A program made the translations under genes and the position numbers. Positions 16,906 through 25,160 of a stretch of 64,000 nucleotides of DNA are shown one piece after another. Every line of letters begins with the position of its first letter. Within the stretch, counting starts at the first letter, position 1. The notes under the pieces are model-generated. The model was not told the DNA's origin, did not search any database, and saw nothing but the letters and a program-made list of their open reading frames with translations. The stretch is from positions 2,356,001 to 2,420,000 of the forward strand of contig NZ_CP126738.1 of assembly GCF_030246865.1 (NCBI RefSeq). Reading direction: 5' to 3'. The DNA comes from Microbacterium sp. zg-B96. GTDB taxonomy: Bacteria; Actinomycetota; Actinomycetes; Actinomycetales; Microbacteriaceae.

Positions 16906-18540
16906 TCACCCGGCGAGCGCGCGGTGCACGGATGCCACGGCGCTCGAGCCCTCGCCCACGGCGGCGGCGACCCGCTTCATCGACCCGCGGCGCACGTCGC
17001 CGGCGGCGAACACCCGCGGGATCGACGTCTCGAACGGCAGCGGCTCGCGGCCCAGCGACCGCCACTCATCCAGCGACTGCCGCGTCACGTCGGCGCCGGT
17101 GCGGATGAAGCCGGCGTGGTCACGGTCGACGGCCTCCAGCCATGACGTGGCGGGATCGGCGCCGATGAAGCAGAACAGGCCGCTGGCATCCACGGGGCCG
17201 ACGGTGTCGATGTCGACCGCCTCCAGCGCCTGTTCCCCGTGCAGCCCCACGACGCGGGACCCGGTGTGCACCTGGATGCGTCCCTCCTCGGCGATGCGGT
17301 CGACCAGATAAGACGACATGCGCGCCCGCAGGTCGTCCCCTCGCACGACCAGGTGCACGGGGCAGCCGTGGCCGGCCAGGTACAGCGCGGCCTGACCGGC
17401 CGAGTTCGCACCGCCCACGACGATCACGGGCGACCCGGCGACCTGCTTGAGCTCCAGCGGCGTCGCCGCGTAGTAGATCGCGGAGTGCTCGAAGTCCTCC
17501 CAGCGGTCCAGCTGCAGCCGTCGGTAGGCGGCGCCTGCCGTGACGATCGCGGCGCGCGCCATCACCGCGCGGCCGTCGGCGAGTTGCACCGCCAGTTCGT
17601 CGCCGACCGGGCGCAGCCCCACCGCCTCGCACGGCGCGCACACCCGCACGCCGAACTTGATCGCCTGCAGCGACGCCTGGCCGATGAGCGTCCCGCCGCT
17701 GACCCCGAACGGAAAACCCAGGAAGTTCTCGATGCGTGAGGTGGCCGCCGCCTGCCCGCCCGGCGCGACGGAATCCAGCAGCACGGTGGACAGCCCTTCG
17801 GATGCCGCATAGATCGCCGCGGCCAGCCCCGCCGGCCCGCCGCCGATGACGACCACGTCGACGCCGCCCTCATCGGTCGGCTCGTAGCTCAGCCCGAGCT
17901 GCTCGGCCACGATGCCGGGGGTGGCACGGGGGATCGGCTCGCCCTGGATGAACGCGATGGGCAGGTCTTCCACCGGGTACTCGTGCAGCGGATGCGACAG
18001 CGGCTCCCCCGGCGGCAGCGCCACCGCGGTGTGCACCAGGTCCAGCCGCTCGGCGAAGCGGCGCAGCGCCAGGAACTCGCTCGACCCGCCCGACCCCACG
18101 AACTTCAGGGTCATCGCCGCCGGCCCCCGCCGCAGCGACTCCCGCCTGGCCCACAGCGCGTGCAGGATGATGTCGCCCAACTCATCGTCGTCGGCCAGCA
18201 GGCGCCGAAGCTCGCGACGGGACAGGCTCCGCACCCGGCCGGGACGCGTGGCCCGCGCCGACAGGAACGCCCGCTGCCCGTTGAGCAGGCCCAGCTCCCC
18301 CGCGAACGATCGGGGTCCGACAGTTGCCAGCACCAGCTCGTCGCTCCAGGCCAGCGCGTCGCGGAGCAACTCGATCTCCCCCTCCTCCACGAGGATCATC
18401 GGGTACTCCCGGTCCCCTGTGCGGAAGACGTAGTCCCCCGCCGCGACGTCGAACGCCTCCGCACGCGCCGTCAACCGCGTCCACTGCGCATCGGTGAGGC
18501 GGGGGGCCAGCTCCGGGTCGGTCACCTGCGGCATCAACAT
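16906..18540 (-). CDS. cNMP-binding, thioredoxin-reductase-like FAD oxidoreductase
   Basis: This 544-residue protein joins a cyclic-nucleotide-binding-like domain (about residues 15-140) to a thioredoxin-reductase-like flavoprotein. The FAD motif GGGPAG is at 233-238 and the NAD(P)H-domain motif GGANSAG at 376-382. The redox CxxC that true thioredoxin reductases carry just before the second nucleotide motif is absent: the sequence there is IYYAATPLE (355-363). A CAPC at 301-304 lies in the FAD domain and is probably not equivalent. It starts 2 nt after the NhaA-DsbA fusion gene, so the two are co-translated. It may pass electrons to the fused thioredoxin-like domain or act as a different NADPH reductase; both are inference. 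Confidence 0.85.
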   Translation of the reverse strand: MLMPQVTDPELAPRLTDAQWTRLTARAEAFDVAAGDYVFRTGDREYPMILVEEGEIELLRDALAWSDELVLATVGPRSFAGELGLLNGQRAFLSARATRPGRVRSLSRRELRRLLADDDELGDIILHALWARRESLRRGPAAMTLKFVGSGGSSEFLALRRFAERLDLVHTAVALPPGEPLSHPLHEYPVEDLPIAFIQGEPIPRATPGIVAEQLGLSYEPTDEGGVDVVVIGGGPAGLAAAIYAASEGLSTVLLDSVAPGGQAAATSRIENFLGFPFGVSGGTLIGQASLQAIKFGVRVCAPCEAVGLRPVGDELAVQLADGRAVMARAAIVTAGAAYRRLQLDRWEDFEHSAIYYAATPLELKQVAGSPVIVVGGANSAGQAALYLAGHGCPVHLVVRGDDLRARMSSYLVDRIAEEGRIQVHTGSRVVGLHGEQALEAVDIDTVGPVDASGLFCFIGADPATSWLEAVDRDHAGFIRTGADVTRQSLDEWRSLGREPLPFETSIPRVFAAGDVRRGSMKRVAAAVGEGSSAVASVHRALAG

Positions 18541-18542
18541 CC

Positions 18543-20426
18543 TCAACCTTCCACCCGGATCGCGCGCGTCTCGGCATCCGTCTGCTCGAGCGCACGGATC
18601 AGTGATTGGGCATCGTACGGCCCGGTATGACGGCGTCCGTTGACGAACAGCGTCGGCACGGACGTGATGTTCATCGCCTCGGCGTCGAGCATGTCGTCCT
18701 GCACGCGCGCGGCGACCACGGCCGATTCCAGGTCGCGCTCGAACCGCGGCACGTCCAGCCCGATCCGCTCGGCGAGGCGGATGATGTCGGCGGGCCGCTG
18801 GTTCTCCTGATCGGCGAACAGTGCCCGCTCGAACTCGAAGAACTTGCCCTGACGCGCCGCCGCCTCCGACGCTTCGGCTCCGGCGAGCGCGTTGGGATGC
18901 TGCCGGGTCAGCGGTGCGTGCCGCCACACGTAGCGCAGCCGGTCGCCCAGCTGCTGGTGAACCTGCTGGATCGATCCGGACGCCTTCAGGCAGAACGGGC
19001 ACTGGAAGTCGCCGTACTCGACGATCGTGTAGGGAGCGTCGGCGGCGCCGAAGATGTGGTCGCGGGCGGGATCGACCGGCCGAACGAGCACCTGACCCGA
19101 CTGGGTATCGGGGTGAACGGCGTCGGAGATGCGGAAGATCGCGGTGGCCAGCACGAACGCGATGACGGATGCCGCCAGCACGCCGACCCGCGCTTCGTTC
19201 TGTGCCATCGGCTCGGTGATGGCGAGATCGACGATGAACAGCGAGATGGTGAAACCGATGCCGCACAGCGCGGCGCCGCCGGCGATGCGGTCCAGAGTGA
19301 GGCCCGGTCCGAATTCCCCCAGCCGCAGCAGGCGCAGCACCGCCGCCGACCCGAGCACGCCGACGAACTTTCCCACCACCAGCGCGACGATGATGCCCCA
19401 GGTCAGCGGCGACACCAACGCGGCCTGCAGGATCTCGGGCGTGACGATCACGCCGGCGTTGGCCAGGGCGAACACCGGCAGGATCACGTACGCGACATAC
19501 GGCGAGTACGCCGACTGCAGGCGCTCGTTGATGGAGATCGATTCGCGCAGGCTGTTGGCCGCGGCCCGGGCGTATTCGGTGTTCGGCGACTGCCGGAACG
19601 TGCGGGCCAGTTCCAGGGCGTGCTCGACGTCGCGGCGGTTGGGCCGGTAGACCGGCACCAGCAGCGCGATCGCGACGCCGGCGAGGGTGGGATGCACGCC
19701 GGAGGCGAGGAAGGCCAGCCACACGATGATCGCGAGCGTCGCGTACACCGGGCCTCGGCCGCCGCGCAGGTATCGGGTGGCGTAGATGCCCGCGAGGCCC
19801 ACCGCGGCGATCAGCAGCGGCATCGGCACGAAGTTCTCGGTGTACACCAGGGCGATGATGCTGAGCGCGCCGATGTCGTCGACCACCGCCAGCGCGAGGA
19901 GGAACACGCGCAGTCGGCCCGGCACGCGCGGTCCGATCAGCGCAAGCGCGCCGACGAGGAACGCCGTGTCCGTCGAGATCACGACCCCCCACGCCCCGCC
20001 TTGCCCGCTGGGACCTGCGATCAGCACGAACAGCAGGGCCGGGACGGCCAGTCCTGCGATCGCGGCGATGACGGGGACCATGGCGCGCGACCAGCTCGTC
20101 AGCTCGCCGATCGCGAATTCGCGGCGCACCTCCAGCCCCACGGTGAAGAAGAAGATCGCCATGAGGGCGTCGTTGACCAGCGCATGCAGTGTGAAGTCCA
20201 GGTGCAGATCGCCCACCCCGATCGACAGGTCGGTCTCCCAGAACGACGCGTACCCGCCGCCGGCGAGGTTGGCCCACGCGATCGCGATCGCGGTGGCCAG
20301 CAGCAGCAGGAGCGCGCCCATCCGCTGCTGCCCCATCGCGCCGACCATCGCCGCGATCGACTCCTTGGGCTTGCGGGCGGCGCGCGGGTGCCGTGGCGGT
20401 GCTCCGATTGTGGAAAAGTCGCTCAT
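18543..20426 (-). CDS. nhaA: NhaA Na+/H+ antiporter fused to a DsbA-like thioredoxin domain
   Basis: This 627-residue protein has an NhaA antiporter (about residues 30-440, eleven to twelve membrane segments) with the paired aspartates in ALAVVDDIGAL. A C-terminal domain (about 450-627) has the thioredoxin/DsbA fold with active site C476-P-F-C479 and a cis-proline loop TSVPTLF. NhaA exports sodium in exchange for protons. Since both NhaA ends are normally cytoplasmic, the redox domain probably faces the cytosol. The gene is followed by a cNMP-binding reductase-like gene with 2 nt between them, suggesting a shared redox circuit. Such fusions are known by annotation in actinobacteria, but I know of no mechanism. 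Confidence 0.9.
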   Translation of the reverse strand: MSDFSTIGAPPRHPRAARKPKESIAAMVGAMGQQRMGALLLLLATAIAIAWANLAGGGYASFWETDLSIGVGDLHLDFTLHALVNDALMAIFFFTVGLEVRREFAIGELTSWSRAMVPVIAAIAGLAVPALLFVLIAGPSGQGGAWGVVISTDTAFLVGALALIGPRVPGRLRVFLLALAVVDDIGALSIIALVYTENFVPMPLLIAAVGLAGIYATRYLRGGRGPVYATLAIIVWLAFLASGVHPTLAGVAIALLVPVYRPNRRDVEHALELARTFRQSPNTEYARAAANSLRESISINERLQSAYSPYVAYVILPVFALANAGVIVTPEILQAALVSPLTWGIIVALVVGKFVGVLGSAAVLRLLRLGEFGPGLTLDRIAGGAALCGIGFTISLFIVDLAITEPMAQNEARVGVLAASVIAFVLATAIFRISDAVHPDTQSGQVLVRPVDPARDHIFGAADAPYTIVEYGDFQCPFCLKASGSIQQVHQQLGDRLRYVWRHAPLTRQHPNALAGAEASEAAARQGKFFEFERALFADQENQRPADIIRLAERIGLDVPRFERDLESAVVAARVQDDMLDAEAMNITSVPTLFVNGRRHTGPYDAQSLIRALEQTDAETRAIRVEG

Positions 20427-20509
20427 CTGCTCTCCACTCCCACGATGTCAGCAGATAACCATCTCAGCACTCCTGGTTCAAGTGAGGGCCGCCGCGTAGA
20501 GTTCCAGGC

Positions 20510-20536
20510 GTGAGCGGACCGTCTGGAGGGCGCTGA
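20510..20536 (+). CDS. Possible leaderless leader peptide (8 codons)
   Basis: A GTG at 20510 lies 7 nt after a TAGAGT -10 box (20497-20502), the arrangement of a leaderless start. It opens an 8-codon frame (MSGPSGGR) whose TGA overlaps the ATG of the zinc-finger gene as TGATG. It could couple translation of the next gene. The coding call rests on geometry alone. Confidence 0.35.
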   Translation: MSGPSGGR

Positions 20537-20898
20537 TGACCGAGTCACAGATCGATCCCACCGTGCCGCCGTCGGGCACCGGCTGCGTCGAGTGCGAGGA
20601 GACCGGCAGCTGGTGGGTCCATCTGCGGCGCTGCGCGGTGTGCGGGCACATCGGCTGCTGCGACTCGTCCCTCAACAAACATGCCACGGCCCACTTCCAC
20701 AGCTCCGGCCACCGCTACGTGCAGAGCTTCGAACCAGGCGAGGACTGGTTCTGGGACTACCTCACCGAGGAGACGTTCACCGGTCCTCCCCTCGCGCCGC
20801 CGACGAGCAGGCCCGACGACCAGCCGTCGCCCGGACCCCGAGGCCGCGTGCCGGCCCGATGGCGCGAGCTGCTCGCGGCCGGTGGGGCGGCTGGCTAG
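20536..20898 (+). CDS. UBP-type zinc-finger protein
   Basis: This 120-residue protein contains a ubiquitin-hydrolase-type zinc finger (about residues 15-85) with CVEC, CAVCGHIGCC and the histidines in KHATAHFHSSGH. In eukaryotes this finger binds the ubiquitin C-terminus; in bacteria, where it is common beside NhaA-like and redox genes, its partner is unknown. The C-terminal 40 residues are low-complexity and proline-rich. It is divergent from nhaA across 110 bp. GGAGGG precedes the ATG, and a possible 8-codon upstream frame overlaps the start. Confidence 0.88.
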   Translation: MTESQIDPTVPPSGTGCVECEETGSWWVHLRRCAVCGHIGCCDSSLNKHATAHFHSSGHRYVQSFEPGEDWFWDYLTEETFTGPPLAPPTSRPDDQPSPGPRGRVPARWRELLAAGGAAG

Positions 20899-20908
20899 GG
20901 TCGGACAG

Positions 20909-21913
20909 ATGAGCTCCCTGCGTCTTCTCTTCCTCGGCGGTACCGGCACCATCAGCACCGCGTGCGTCCGCGCCGCCACCGCCGCCGGTCACGACGCCAC
21001 CGTCCTGAACCGCGGCACCCGTGACTGGGAGCTGCCGGCATCCGTCCATCAGATCATCGGCGACGTCCGCGATGCCGCGTCGCTGCGCGCGGCCGTCAAG
21101 GATGAGCGGTTCGACGTGGTGGCCGACTTCCTGTCGTTCGTGCCCGAGCATGTCGAGACGGTGCTGTCCGCCGTGGAGGGCCGCGTCGGGCAGTACGTGT
21201 ACATCAGCTCGGCGTCGGCCTACGAGAAACCGCCGCGGTACCTGCCGGTCACCGAATCCACGCCGCTGCGCAACCCGTTCTGGCAGTACTCCCGCGACAA
21301 GATCGCGTGCGAGCAGCTGCTCGTCGACGCGCACCGGTCGCGGGGCCTGCCGGTGACCATCGTGCGCCCGTCGCACACCTACAACCAGACGAAGATCCCG
21401 ACCATCGGCGGATGGACCGACATCGCCCGGATGCGGGCCGGCAAGCCCGTCGTGATCCACGGCGACGGCACCAGCCTGTGGACCATCACGCACGCCGACG
21501 ATTTCGCGGTCGCCTTCACCGGGCTGCTGGGCAATCCGGCCGCAATCGGCGACGCATTCACCATCACCGGCACCCACGCCCCCACCTGGAACCAGATCTA
21601 CCGCTGGCTCGCGGATGCCGCGGGCGTCACCGACCCGCAGTTCGTGCACGTCGCGAGCGAGACGGTCGCCGCGTGGGCACCCGAAGTCGGCCCGACCCTG
21701 CTGGGCGACAAGGCCCACTCGGTGACGTTCGACGTGTCCAAGGTCACCCGGCTGGTGCCGCAGTTCCGCACCACGATCACCTTCGACGAAGGCGCGCGGC
21801 GCATCGTGGAGTTCTACGACGCGCACCCGGAGGAGCAGCGCGTGAACGCATCTCTGGATGCCGCGTTCGACGCGATGGTCGCCCACGCCCGCGGAGCCGG
21901 CACGCCGGCCTGA
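20909..21913 (+). CDS. NAD-dependent epimerase/dehydratase-family protein
   Basis: This 334-residue protein has the extended short-chain dehydrogenase fold. The nucleotide loop is GGTGTIS near residue 10, the active-site tyrosine motif is YSRDK (about 130-134), and a later RPSHTYNQ marks the substrate side. It resembles actinobacterial sugar-nucleotide epimerase or reductase proteins of unknown substrate. TAGGGT ends 7 nt before the ATG and no ribosome site is present, indicating a leaderless transcript. The frame extends upstream into the zinc-finger gene, but only this start gives a proper first beta strand. Confidence 0.85.
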   Translation: MSSLRLLFLGGTGTISTACVRAATAAGHDATVLNRGTRDWELPASVHQIIGDVRDAASLRAAVKDERFDVVADFLSFVPEHVETVLSAVEGRVGQYVYISSASAYEKPPRYLPVTESTPLRNPFWQYSRDKIACEQLLVDAHRSRGLPVTIVRPSHTYNQTKIPTIGGWTDIARMRAGKPVVIHGDGTSLWTITHADDFAVAFTGLLGNPAAIGDAFTITGTHAPTWNQIYRWLADAAGVTDPQFVHVASETVAAWAPEVGPTLLGDKAHSVTFDVSKVTRLVPQFRTTITFDEGARRIVEFYDAHPEEQRVNASLDAAFDAMVAHARGAGTPA

Positions 21914-21969
21914 GTCCGGCCCTGGCCCCGTCGTGGCTCATGGAGGACGGGCGCGGGGTGGGCGCGGGT

Positions 21970-22051
21970 TTGCCGGGGTGAGGAGATCTGCCGGGCTGCG
22001 GATGCCTGGGCGCTGAGGGACCGCATTTCGGCGGATCTCCGCGTTGCGGCA
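21970..22051 (+). repeat. Dispersed repeat A, copy 4
   Basis: A single copy (TGAGGAGATCTGCC, GGATGCCTGG, CATTTCGGCGGATCTCCGC) lies 57 bp after the epimerase stop and is oriented with that gene. The 21914-22251 gap holds this copy and repeat B copy 2, with no gene visible. Confidence 0.85.
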
Positions 22052-22126
22052 CGGGGTCGGGTGCGGCGGCGGCTGAATGCGGCCACGGCCGCGGGGCCGG
22101 GCGCGGGCCGGGCGCGCGACCCCGGG

Positions 22127-22202
22127 CGTCGGAATTCAGGCTGAGGGGCGGGAACCCGGCGATTTCGGGGCCGAATCTGCTCGACAGCCTGAATTCCGAC
22201 GG
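22127..22202. repeat. Dispersed repeat B, copy 2
   Basis: This is the most regular copy. CGTCGGAATTCAGGCTG (22127-22143) is the exact reverse complement of CAGCCTGAATTCCGACG (22185-22201), giving perfect 17-bp inverted ends around a 41-bp middle. Confidence 0.9.
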
Positions 22203-22251
22203 CGGTTCGCGGTGGGCGGCCATGAAGCCATCACGAGCGCCAACGGAGGGG

Positions 22252-22324
22252 TGCCGGCTACAGGACTTGAACCTGCAACCCCCGTATTACAAGTACGGTG
22301 CGCTACCAATTGCGCCAAGCCGGC
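22252..22324 (-). tRNA. tRNA-Thr (anticodon UGU)
   Basis: The minus strand folds as a 73-nt tRNA: acceptor stem GCCGGCT/AGCCGGC with discriminator A, D arm GCGC/GCGC, anticodon arm CCGTA-CTTGTAA-TACGG with anticodon TGT, a 5-nt variable loop and T arm GCAGG-TTCAAGT-CCTGT. CCA is not encoded. Its first 41 nt (22284-22324) are repeated at 31855-31895, so the gene is the attachment site of the adjacent element. The 5' part next to the element was supplied or re-formed by integration. Confidence 0.97.
22284..22324. other. Attachment site, left copy (attL core, 41 bp)
   Basis: A 41-bp segment identical to 31855-31895. It runs from the 5' end of tRNA-Thr through the anticodon loop. The intact tRNA lies at this end, next to the integrase gene. 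Confidence 0.93.
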
Positions 22325-22378
22325 TAGGCCCGGGATTCCGGGCTTCTGCGGGTGCCTCATGCAGTTCGGGGGTAACCC

Positions 22379-22403
22379 ACCCCGCACAAACCCCGCACAT
22401 TCA
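22379..22403. promoter_or_regulatory. Candidate integrase arm-type sites, left
   Basis: Two direct ACCCCGCA motifs 12 bp apart, followed by ATTCA, lie between the integrase stop and attL. The same pair with the same spacing occurs near attR at 31730-31754. Repeated short motifs at both element ends suggest accessory integrase or excisionase binding sites. Confidence 0.5.
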
Positions 22404-23477
22404 TTTCGTCATCACCGAGTCTAGAGCGTCCGCGGCGCGACTACCGCCCACCGTCTTCGACATGTAGGTGTTCATCGTCAGCGAGGGGTTCGCGTGCCCC
22501 AGGTACTCCGCGATGTCGCGCGCAGTGAGGCCCGCCTGATCGAGCGCCGTGGCCACCGTCTTCCGGAAACTGTGGAACGTGTAGTCGGGGAGCCCCAGGC
22601 GCTTGCGCGCCTCCTGCCACTCCGCCGCGGTGTTGCGCCGGTCACGGCGCTTCAACAATGGCGTGGGGAATACTGGGCCGTCACTCCGCTCGCGAGCAGA
22701 CAGAACACCGAGCACGCGAGCAGGGACCGTGATGCGCCGCTCCCCCGCCGTCGTCTTCGACTTCCGCACCGTCACGACACCCGCGTCCAGGTCCACGTCT
22801 GCCCAATCGAGCGCGACCGCCTCGCTGATGCGAACGCCGGTGCCGGCGATGAACTCGATGAGGTCAACCATGTCCATCGCCTGCAACCGCTCGTCGCCGC
22901 GCACCTTCTCGAGCAGCCCCGGCAACTCGGCCAGCGGCACCGGCACCGCACCAACAGCCTTGGCCTCGATCGCAGCGAGCTCACGCACAGGGTTGGTCTT
23001 CACCGCGTCGGATCGGGCAGCGAGGCCCATCATTCCGGACAGCACAGCGCGCGCCTTCTTCGCCTCCCCTGGACCGTTCTCACGGGTGATCGTGTCGAGC
23101 AGGCGCTGCAATCGCTCAGAGGACGCCTCCGACACGGCCAGGTCGCCTATCCGAGGCACGATGACCTTGCGCACCGAATGCTCGTAGGTCTCGACCGTGC
23201 GTGGCGCCCGGCCGGCCTTCGACGCGAGGAACCGCTCGCCGAGGTCACGGATGCGAGTCTCCCGCTTCACATCACTCGCAGAGGTCGCTTGCACCTCCGT
23301 TAGCGCCTTCCGCAACGCCGTTTCGGCCTTCGCTTGGGAGGGGGCGAACCGCTCGACTTGGCGCAACTTCCCGTCGTCGAACCTGTATCGCGCCCGGGCC
23401 CGCCACTTGCCCGGCGCTACCTCTACGGCGCGGATCGCGCCATAGCTACTCAGCGGCGTCCGAGGGCGGGGCATCAT
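22401..23477 (-). CDS. int: Tyrosine-recombinase integrase
   Basis: This 358-residue site-specific recombinase integrates and excises the element at tRNA-Thr. An N-terminal arm-binding part, a SAM-like core-binding domain (about 60-150) and a catalytic domain (about 170-350) are present. The catalytic residues are visible: R in GTGVRISEAVAL, HSFRK, and YLGHANPSLTMNTYMSK with the histidine and nucleophilic tyrosine. The ATG-ATG start at 23477 overlaps the end of the repressor gene; a start at 23495 is possible. The gene reads towards tRNA-Thr, 77 bp away on the same strand, so its transcript may run into the tRNA. Confidence 0.95.
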   Translation of the reverse strand: MMPRPRTPLSSYGAIRAVEVAPGKWRARARYRFDDGKLRQVERFAPSQAKAETALRKALTEVQATSASDVKRETRIRDLGERFLASKAGRAPRTVETYEHSVRKVIVPRIGDLAVSEASSERLQRLLDTITRENGPGEAKKARAVLSGMMGLAARSDAVKTNPVRELAAIEAKAVGAVPVPLAELPGLLEKVRGDERLQAMDMVDLIEFIAGTGVRISEAVALDWADVDLDAGVVTVRKSKTTAGERRITVPARVLGVLSARERSDGPVFPTPLLKRRDRRNTAAEWQEARKRLGLPDYTFHSFRKTVATALDQAGLTARDIAEYLGHANPSLTMNTYMSKTVGGSRAADALDSVMTK

Positions 23478-24144
23478 GACCACCCCCAAGAACATTGCCA
23501 GTCCAGATCGTGTCGAGAATTGATCGCGTCCCGGAACCCATCTCCTCCAGAGCTTCTAGCTCCGCGAAGGTCACCAACGACGGCTCGATCGCCGCGCTCA
23601 CCGCCGCCCGAACACCGTCGATATCGTCCGCGTGGGTGTACGCCACGAATCGATCGTGGCGCACCCGTTCACGCTTCAGATCGAGCTGCTTAGCGTCGAG
23701 CAAAGTTGCGTACCAGTGTGGAACATCGCGGCCCGAGGTCGGTTGACCAACAGCCTCGTCCCTGAGCATCGCGAGCTGATCGTCGTTTCCCTGGACCAAG
23801 TTCGAAAGTGCGAAGAGAGACTGCACGAACTTCGACGCCGCATCCGCGAGATCAGTAGTGCGCCATTCGACCTGATCATAGGCCGCGAACAACCGCTCCT
23901 GCAGCGTGCCAGAAGCCTCGAGCAGGTCGCCTAGATCACGTCCGAGCGCGCCAGCAATCACGTTCGCCTCCGCCAGCCTGACCGACCTCTGCCCCTTCTC
24001 GATCCGAGACACCGCCGAGGCGTCGACTTTCATGCCGCGTTCCGCCAGGGCGCTCGCGAGCTCCTTCTGGCTCATGCCGAGCAACGACCGCGCCTTCGCG
24101 ACTGATGAACCGAACGACTCGTCAATATTTGCCATGAGCGACAT
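23446..24144 (-). CDS. XRE-family repressor (phage cI-like)
   Basis: This 232-residue protein starts with an HTH_3 domain (about residues 8-65, SVAKARSLLGMSQKELASALAERG and VDASAVSRIEKGQR). The long C-terminal region has no recognisable peptidase or known ligand domain. Two starts are possible: ATG at 24144 with GGAG seven bases before it, or ATG at 24135. It is divergent from the excisionase-like gene across an 80-bp region with inverted repeats, and overlaps the integrase gene downstream, so it probably represses the lytic or mobilisation genes and links repression to integrase expression. Confidence 0.85.
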   Translation of the reverse strand: MSLMANIDESFGSSVAKARSLLGMSQKELASALAERGMKVDASAVSRIEKGQRSVRLAEANVIAGALGRDLGDLLEASGTLQERLFAAYDQVEWRTTDLADAASKFVQSLFALSNLVQGNDDQLAMLRDEAVGQPTSGRDVPHWYATLLDAKQLDLKRERVRHDRFVAYTHADDIDGVRAAVSAAIEPSLVTFAELEALEEMGSGTRSILDTIWTGNVLGGGHDAPPSDAAE

Positions 24145-24177
24145 CCTATGCTCCACGGCGCAATCTCGTGGTACGTT

Positions 24178-24211
24178 GTTGTCACCGACATTGATTGTTG
24201 AACACGACAAC
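24178..24211. promoter_or_regulatory. Candidate repressor operator
   Basis: Inverted arms GTTGTC (24178-24183) and GACAAC (24206-24211) flank a TTGATTGTTGAAC core in the divergent promoter region between repressor and excisionase genes. The position suits the genetic switch of the element. Confidence 0.5.
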
Positions 24212-24225
24212 CGTAAGGACCGGCT

Positions 24226-24438
24226 ATGGCCACCCACTCGCAGGACACATTGGCACTCGATCTACCGCCGCTGGCGACGAGGCAGCAGGTCGCCGAGTAC
24301 ACGCAGATCTCTGTCCCCACACTTGCCCGTTGGGCGATGCATGAGGAAGGCCCGAAGGTGACGAAGATCGGTCGGGCATGCAGGTACAAAAAGGCCGACG
24401 TGCTCGCGTGGATCGACGGCCTGGCGGAAACGTGCTGA
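24226..24438 (+). CDS. Excisionase-like HTH protein
   Basis: This 70-residue protein is a MerR-like winged helix of the HTH_17/excisionase type: ATRQQVAEYTQISVPTLARW followed by VTKIGRACRYKKADVLAWID. Such proteins bend att DNA to direct the integrase towards excision, or act as small activators. It is the first gene of the plus-strand operon and is divergent from the repressor, the usual position for xis or cro. The start ATG has AAGGACC upstream. Confidence 0.85.
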   Translation: MATHSQDTLALDLPPLATRQQVAEYTQISVPTLARWAMHEEGPKVTKIGRACRYKKADVLAWIDGLAETC

Positions 24439-24477
24439 TGCCAACCGCGCAGCAGATACAGCGCCCCGCCCAAACGG

Positions 24478-24518
24478 AAAAAAGCCCCCAGGTTCAGAGC
24501 GCCAACTCTGCTGGGGGC
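24478..24518 (-). terminator. Intrinsic-terminator-like hairpin
   Basis: Arms GCCCCCAG (24484-24491) and CTGGGGGC (24511-24518) with an inner GAGTTGGCGCTC pairing, followed by six T on the minus strand. It would stop minus-strand transcription coming from the right and protect the repressor region, or form a hairpin in the plus-strand operon leader. Confidence 0.65.
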
Positions 24519-24548
24519 AACGACCGAATCTCTACCAAAGGAACGATC

Positions 24549-25160
24549 ATGAAAGACGCTATCAGCGTACGGCCCGTCCCCGACGTCGTGTCAAGCGCTC
24601 GCAGTCGGCTCGACGACATCCGCTCCCCGATCAACGACCTCGTTGAGCGGCGCAAGAACCTGATGATCACTACGCTCGCGGAGCTGATCGCGTCCGGAAT
24701 CAACGCTCGCATCTGCCACGCGAACTACTCGCGCGTGCCCCAGGTCGGCGCCACAGGGTTCGTAGTCGAGAGAGTCGCGGCATACCCCGGCCGTGTCGAG
24801 CACGATCTCTCCATTCGTCCCGGGCATCCCGCTCACGGCCGGCTCCCCGGCCCGTACTCCGGGACCCTCGCCAACCAGTTCTTCATCGACTGGGGTCAGC
24901 ACGAGGTCATCCTTGTCGATGATGACCACAGCTACCTCGTCGTCCCGACCCTCACCCCCGAGGACGAAGAAGCCGGTCACTGGCGAGCCATCGGAAGGCT
25001 CCGCAACATGGCCAAGTCAGAGTGCATGCGGGTACGCGTGCGCGGGCTCGACGTCGCGCTCATCGACCCGTTCAACAACGTCGTCCACGAAGGAGACATC
25101 GTTACCGCCTTCGCATGGATGCACGGCATCGACTACACGAAGGGTCAGGTGCAGTCATGA
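24549..25160 (+). CDS. Hypothetical protein of the integrative element
   Basis: I do not recognise this 203-residue protein. It has a helical N-terminal third (residues 1-60) and a mixed C-terminal region with GPYSGTLANQFFIDWGQHEVILVDDDHSYLVVPTLTPEDE, then FAWMHGIDY. There is no membrane segment. The ATG at 24549 has AAAGGAAC in front; an in-frame start at 24438 would run through the hairpin. The stop overlaps the next start as ATGA, so it belongs to the early operon. Confidence 0.7.
   Translation: MKDAISVRPVPDVVSSARSRLDDIRSPINDLVERRKNLMITTLAELIASGINARICHANYSRVPQVGATGFVVERVAAYPGRVEHDLSIRPGHPAHGRLPGPYSGTLANQFFIDWGQHEVILVDDDHSYLVVPTLTPEDEEAGHWRAIGRLRNMAKSECMRVRVRGLDVALIDPFNNVVHEGDIVTAFAWMHGIDYTKGQVQS

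Noticed and set aside
17629..17640. CAPC motif as the redox centre of the thioredoxin-reductase-like protein
   Set aside because: It lies in the FAD domain (residues 301-304), not before the second nucleotide motif where the catalytic CxxC of thioredoxin reductases is found.
18606..20513. A 635-codon plus-strand frame opposite the NhaA fusion
   Set aside because: The His/Asp/Arg-rich product is antisense to a well-supported membrane protein.
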